Below, piece after piece: positions 2,813-5,756 of a DNA stretch of 5,756 nucleotides; the stretch's first letter is position 1; each line of letters opens with the position of its first letter. Under the pieces are notes generated by a model. It was given only the letters and a program-made list of their open reading frames with translations, searched no databases and was not told where the DNA came from. Source of the stretch: Thermoanaerobaculales bacterium (GTDB taxonomy: Bacteria > Acidobacteriota > Thermoanaerobaculia > Thermoanaerobaculales > Sulfomarinibacteraceae). A program made the position numbers and the translations under genes. The stretch covers positions 1-5,756 of the forward strand of contig JAOZUP010000278.1 of NCBI GenBank assembly GCA_029938595.1, read 5' to 3'.

Positions 2813-5756
2813 ATGCTGGCCTTTGCCGTCGCACAGTTGTGGGAGAAGCGCGACACCGAGAAGAAAGAGCTCACCCGAAGTGCCTACCAAGCGATCGGCG
2901 GTGTCAGCGGCGCGTTGGCGCAGCACGCCGAATCAACCCTCACAGCCATCGGCCAACACCGGCTTCCGATCGTCAGGGAGCTCTTCCGCAACCTGGTCAC
3001 CGCCGAGGGCACCCGCGCCACCCGCAAGGTGGAGAATCTGCTATCGGTCTTCCCTGACACTCAACGGGAGGAGGCCGAGCAGGTCCTGCGGCGGCTCATC
3101 GATGCCCGCCTCGTGACCTCCTTCGAAGAGGAGGTCGTCGAAGGGAACGTCGGCCACCACCGTGTGGAGGTGGTGCACGAGTCCCTCCTGACCTCGTGGC
3201 CACGACTTGTCCGTTGGCAGACCCAAGACGCGGATGCAGCACAGCTCCGCGACCAGCTCCGTCAAGCGGCCCGGACCTGGGAGGAGCACGATCGTGCCTG
3301 GGATTACCTGTGGACGGGGAAGGCGTATCGGGAGTTCTCCGTTTGGCGGGAAAACTACCCGGGCGGACTCACCGAGTTGGAAGAGGTTTTCGCTCGTGCC
3401 CTGACCTCTCACGCCAAACGGCGAAAGCGCAGGCGGCGGATCGCCGTTGCCGCCGCGTTCGTGGCTCTTCTCGCCGTACTCGCAGTTGTCGGTTCATTCT
3501 GGCAACGGAGCATCCGCGAGGCCCGCCGTACCCAGGCCGCCAACCTCGTGTCCCTGGGACAGCCCGAGCTGGACGACTACCCCACAGCCGCAGTGGCCTA
3601 CGCTCTCGCCAGCCTCGAGCAGGCCAATTCCGTGGCGGCGCGCCATCTGGCCCTCAAGGCACTGTGGAAGGGTCCGACCGCCATTGTCGCGAGCGACGTT
3701 CTCCGGTGGAACCACTCGTTCACACCTGACGGACGGTGGCTGGTAATGGACCGACTGACCGCGAGCAAAAACTCGAACCATCTGACCCTGGTCAGGGCTG
3801 ATGGAGTAACCCGAGAACTCGAAAACGTTCACGTCGGGTCATCGCAGGTACATGTTTTCATGGGTTCGAGGTCCGAGACATTCGTCTCGGCGGCGCTGAC
3901 TGCCGACTCCGGCTGGAAAATCGTGCTGTGGTCGGTGGCCGAAAAACGGCCTCTCGCCGAGACCAGATTGACGGGATCTCAGGCCCTCCCTGGAGTGGTT
4001 GTGAACCCGTCCCGGCGGCGGGCGGTGCTTCTGATCCGCGAGGACGAGCGAATCAGTGTCGATGTACTCGGATTCGACGGTAGATACGAACGCCTTGGCA
4101 CGCTGGATTTCGAGGTCAGACAGGATGACACCGGACGCCGGACCACCGGTGCCTCTCTCGACCCCCGGGCTGGAGAGTGGCTCGGAGTATTCCACGAGAA
4201 CGAGGCATATGTCGTTGATATCGGCGACCAAGAGCTTGGCCCGCCACGGCGTCTGGGTCGGCACGAGGGCCGGATCGCGTACGCTGCATGCGACCCTCTG
4301 GGCCGTTTTTTGGTGACCGCCGGCGAGGACGGTGAGATTCGTCTCTGGAGCCTGGATAGTGCGTCTCCGCCCGAGGTCTTCCAGGGGCCGCCTGGACAGC
4401 CGGAGGCGGGTCTCTCGAGCGACGGGTCTCTATTCGACGTGGCCTTTTGGCAGGAGCGGACTTTATATTCCTGGATTTGGAGGCTTGGCGCCGGTCCGCC
4501 ACCGCTGCTTCGCAGTTTCAACCTCGGACGTTTGTTTTCTAGAGGACGTTCCAACTTCGGACGTTCGCCTGGGCAATCAACGTGGGACCCGCTCCGCCGA
4601 CAGCTGGGACGGTGGCATCCCGGCCCGGCAGTTCGTGTTTGGATGATGGATGGGCCGGCCGACGCCGAGCCGCTGACCTTGCTTCGCGGTGACTTGCGCC
4701 AGGTGAATGCCGTGTCCTTCGCCCCTGAGGGGGACTGGTTGGCGACTGCGGATATGAAGGGACTCGCTCTTTGGCCGCTGGCAGAGAGGTATCCCGTTGT
4801 TATTGGACAACACGGGCGAAAGGTTTACGGTCTCGAGTTCGCCCCTGATGGAGAGTGGCTTGCCTCATCCTCCGCGGACGGCACCGTCAGACTGTGGCCG
4901 TTGGACGGCGATCCGCCGCCGCCGGGGCGAATCCTCCAGGAATCAATGGTGTACCAGACAGGGTTGGCCGGATCACCGGACGGCCAATCCATTCTGGTGG
5001 GCACCGGAAAGGGAAGCTGGTTGCTCCCCGTCGGGGGCGGCACTCCCCGGAAACTTGTCGGCTTTGACGGCCAGACCTGGCAGGGGGCCTTCAGCCCTGA
5101 CGGGCGATTCGCTGCGGAAATCGGCGGCCAGTTCCTGCCCGCAGAGAGGGTCATTCGTGTATGGGATGCGATCTCGTGGTCGGGGGCGGCGCTATTGGAA
5201 TTCGACGTGGGCGAGAGACCGTGCGTCTACAGCCTCCAGTTCACCCAGGACGGCCGCCTTCTCTCGGCGAGCGATTCTGGGCTGCAGCGGTGGGATCCGG
5301 ATACCGGGGAACGCGAGCTCTTGTGCGAAGGGGTAATACAGAGGTTTTCCGCCAGCGCCGACGGACGGCGGGTGGCCGTGGTCGTTGCCGAGGTTCAGGG
5401 CGAGGAATACGGCTCCGTTGTGTTTCTCGACCTCGACGCCAACACCGCAACCCCCCTCGATGCCTTCGGTAATGACCTAACCATCGTGGCCATGGACCCA
5501 GGAGGCAGCTTTGTCGTCACCGGTTCCCTGGAGGGCGAGGTGCGGGCAGGGCCTCTCACCGGTGAAAAACCCCACCTGTTCCTGGGTCACGATTCCTCGG
5601 TTAAACGTGTCGCGATCGATTCTCGTGGCCGTTGGATCGCGTCCGCAGGCAATGACACCACCATCCGCCTCTGGCCGATGCCCGACCTCTCCAAGCCCCC
5701 GCTCCACACCCTGCCGCGCGAGGAGCTCATCGCCAAGCTCAAGACCCTCACCAACC
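2813..5756 (+). CDS. Continuation of the regulator: NTPase C-part, membrane helix and WD40 propeller (partial, runs off the edge)
   Basis: The same frame as the upstream part stays open from 2798 to the window edge, about 986 codons, with no further stop. ATG 2813 is the first start after the amber codon and would give at least 981 residues; it has no clear ribosome site, so it is a formal start only. Residues 1-200 (of this part) are the helical region after the NTPase core, with LWEKRD, AYQAIGGVSGALAQHAE and the motif VEVVHESLLTSWPRLVRWQ. A very basic stretch (KRRKRRRR) precedes one membrane helix at about residues 210-230. The rest is a WD40-type propeller: clear blade signatures include SFTPDGRWLV (about 302), GEDGEIRLWSLD (about 505), SSADGTVRLWPLD (about 686), RVIRVWD (about 779) and GNDTTIRLWPMPD (about 946). 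The end (LSKPPLHTLPREELIAKLKTLTN-like tail) resembles the last segment of the family, so I expect only a few dozen residues beyond the window. The basic side faces the cytoplasm, placing the propeller outside. Confidence 0.85.
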   Translation, partial: MLAFAVAQLWEKRDTEKKELTRSAYQAIGGVSGALAQHAESTLTAIGQHRLPIVRELFRNLVTAEGTRATRKVENLLSVFPDTQREEAEQVLRRLIDARLVTSFEEEVVEGNVGHHRVEVVHESLLTSWPRLVRWQTQDADAAQLRDQLRQAARTWEEHDRAWDYLWTGKAYREFSVWRENYPGGLTELEEVFARALTSHAKRRKRRRRIAVAAAFVALLAVLAVVGSFWQRSIREARRTQAANLVSLGQPELDDYPTAAVAYALASLEQANSVAARHLALKALWKGPTAIVASDVLRWNHSFTPDGRWLVMDRLTASKNSNHLTLVRADGVTRELENVHVGSSQVHVFMGSRSETFVSAALTADSGWKIVLWSVAEKRPLAETRLTGSQALPGVVVNPSRRRAVLLIREDERISVDVLGFDGRYERLGTLDFEVRQDDTGRRTTGASLDPRAGEWLGVFHENEAYVVDIGDQELGPPRRLGRHEGRIAYAACDPLGRFLVTAGEDGEIRLWSLDSASPPEVFQGPPGQPEAGLSSDGSLFDVAFWQERTLYSWIWRLGAGPPPLLRSFNLGRLFSRGRSNFGRSPGQSTWDPLRRQLGRWHPGPAVRVWMMDGPADAEPLTLLRGDLRQVNAVSFAPEGDWLATADMKGLALWPLAERYPVVIGQHGRKVYGLEFAPDGEWLASSSADGTVRLWPLDGDPPPPGRILQESMVYQTGLAGSPDGQSILVGTGKGSWLLPVGGGTPRKLVGFDGQTWQGAFSPDGRFAAEIGGQFLPAERVIRVWDAISWSGAALLEFDVGERPCVYSLQFTQDGRLLSASDSGLQRWDPDTGERELLCEGVIQRFSASADGRRVAVVVAEVQGEEYGSVVFLDLDANTATPLDAFGNDLTIVAMDPGGSFVVTGSLEGEVRAGPLTGEKPHLFLGHDSSVKRVAIDSRGRWIASAGNDTTIRLWPMPDLSKPPLHTLPREELIAKLKTLTN
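3440..3502 (+). other. Single transmembrane helix of the regulator
   Basis: The codons give an uninterrupted hydrophobic run, IAVAAAFVALLAVLAVVGSF then W, directly after the basic stretch KRRKRRRR (about 3416-3439). By the positive-inside rule the N-terminal winged helix and NTPase are cytoplasmic and the WD40 part that follows is outside the cytoplasmic membrane. It is the only segment of this kind in the whole frame. The following segment (EARRTQAANLVSLGQPEL...) looks like a helical linker before the propeller. Confidence 0.8.
4526..4565 (+). repeat. GGACGTT three times within the propeller coding region
   Basis: GGACGTT occurs at 4526-4532, 4544-4550 and 4559-4565, with spacings of 18 and 15 bases, both multiples of three. 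In the coding frame this gives Gly-Arg three times (LGRLFSRGRSNFGRSP), an Arg/Gly/Ser-rich stretch unlike the neighbouring blades. It may be a small in-frame expansion or a linker between blades. Confidence 0.5.

Larger units (their letters stand above)
1709..5756 (+). pseudogene. Whole locus: CadC-like winged-helix / STAND / membrane helix / WD40 regulator, interrupted by one amber codon
   Basis: Joining both parts across 2795-2797 gives one protein of at least 1,349 codons with a complete and sensible domain order: winged helix (about 15-112), NTPase core and helical region (about 140-570), membrane helix (about 578-598) and WD40 propeller to the edge. That order, continuous frame and matching composition show it was recently a single gene. 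A membrane-anchored regulator with its DNA-binding end inside and sensor end outside is the CadC/ToxR plan; here a STAND ATPase is inserted before the membrane. Whether it is truly a pseudogene is unsettled: apart from one doubtful propeller segment (about 4520-4640) the part after the stop shows no decay, which argues for a very recent mutation, an error, or readthrough. Confidence 0.65.

Noticed and set aside
2201..2926. A 241-codon minus-strand frame opposite the NTPase region
   Set aside because: It lies antisense to well-defined Walker motifs in the plus frame, shows no domain, and spans the amber site only because the opposite strand is unaffected. It is a shadow of the real gene.
4797..5336. 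A 179-codon plus-strand frame inside the propeller region
   Set aside because: The frame beside it carries clear WD40 blade motifs throughout; this one is an out-of-frame shadow rich in Arg, Ser and Gly.
1..5756. A CRISPR array or a complete insertion sequence
   Set aside because: The repeats near the left end are too short and lack unique spacers, and no transposase, integrase or Cas coding is visible anywhere in the window.

Overview
The window looks like chromosomal DNA from a GC-rich environmental bacterium. The main gene's architecture (OmpR-type winged helix, STAND NTPase, single membrane helix, WD40 propeller) is one I associate with Acidobacteriota and similar deep-branching soil or sediment lineages. 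That taxonomic guess rests on remembered family resemblance only; no rRNA or marker gene is present.

Layout. Positions 1-498 are non-coding and repeat-rich: a hexamer tandem repeat with an inverted partner (21-98), a REPIN-like pair of inverted palindromic repeats (188-260), and a compact GC-rich stretch with several possible stems and a tRNA-like T-arm (338-470). A small exported protein of 185 aa lies on the minus strand (499-1056). A 652-base divergent intergenic region (1057-1708) holds candidate regulatory sites: a 14-bp inverted repeat, and two perfect 8-bp direct repeats at 11-bp pitch in front of a TATATA box. From 1709 to the right edge one plus-strand reading frame is open for over 4 kb, broken only by a single amber codon at 2795-2797.

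The main locus. Up to the amber codon (1709-2797, 362 codons) the frame encodes a winged-helix DNA-binding domain followed by the front of a STAND-type NTPase with intact Walker A and Walker B motifs. After it the same frame continues for about 986 codons without another stop. It completes the NTPase helical region (SGALPMLAF... follows directly), then gives a strongly basic stretch, one transmembrane helix (3440-3502), and a long WD40-type beta-propeller that runs off the window. Read as one protein this is a CadC/ToxR-like membrane-integrated one-component regulator with a STAND ATPase inserted between DNA-binding and membrane segments; the positive-inside rule puts the propeller outside the cytoplasm. 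The downstream half is easy to miss because it has no stop codon inside the window.

How the parts may work together (inference): the propeller would sense an extracytoplasmic ligand or partner, the STAND module would act as an ATP-dependent switch or oligomerisation device, and the winged helix would bind direct repeats such as those at 1547-1568, controlling its own gene and perhaps the divergent exported protein. The amber codon makes it uncertain whether the gene now works as one protein, as two, or not at all.
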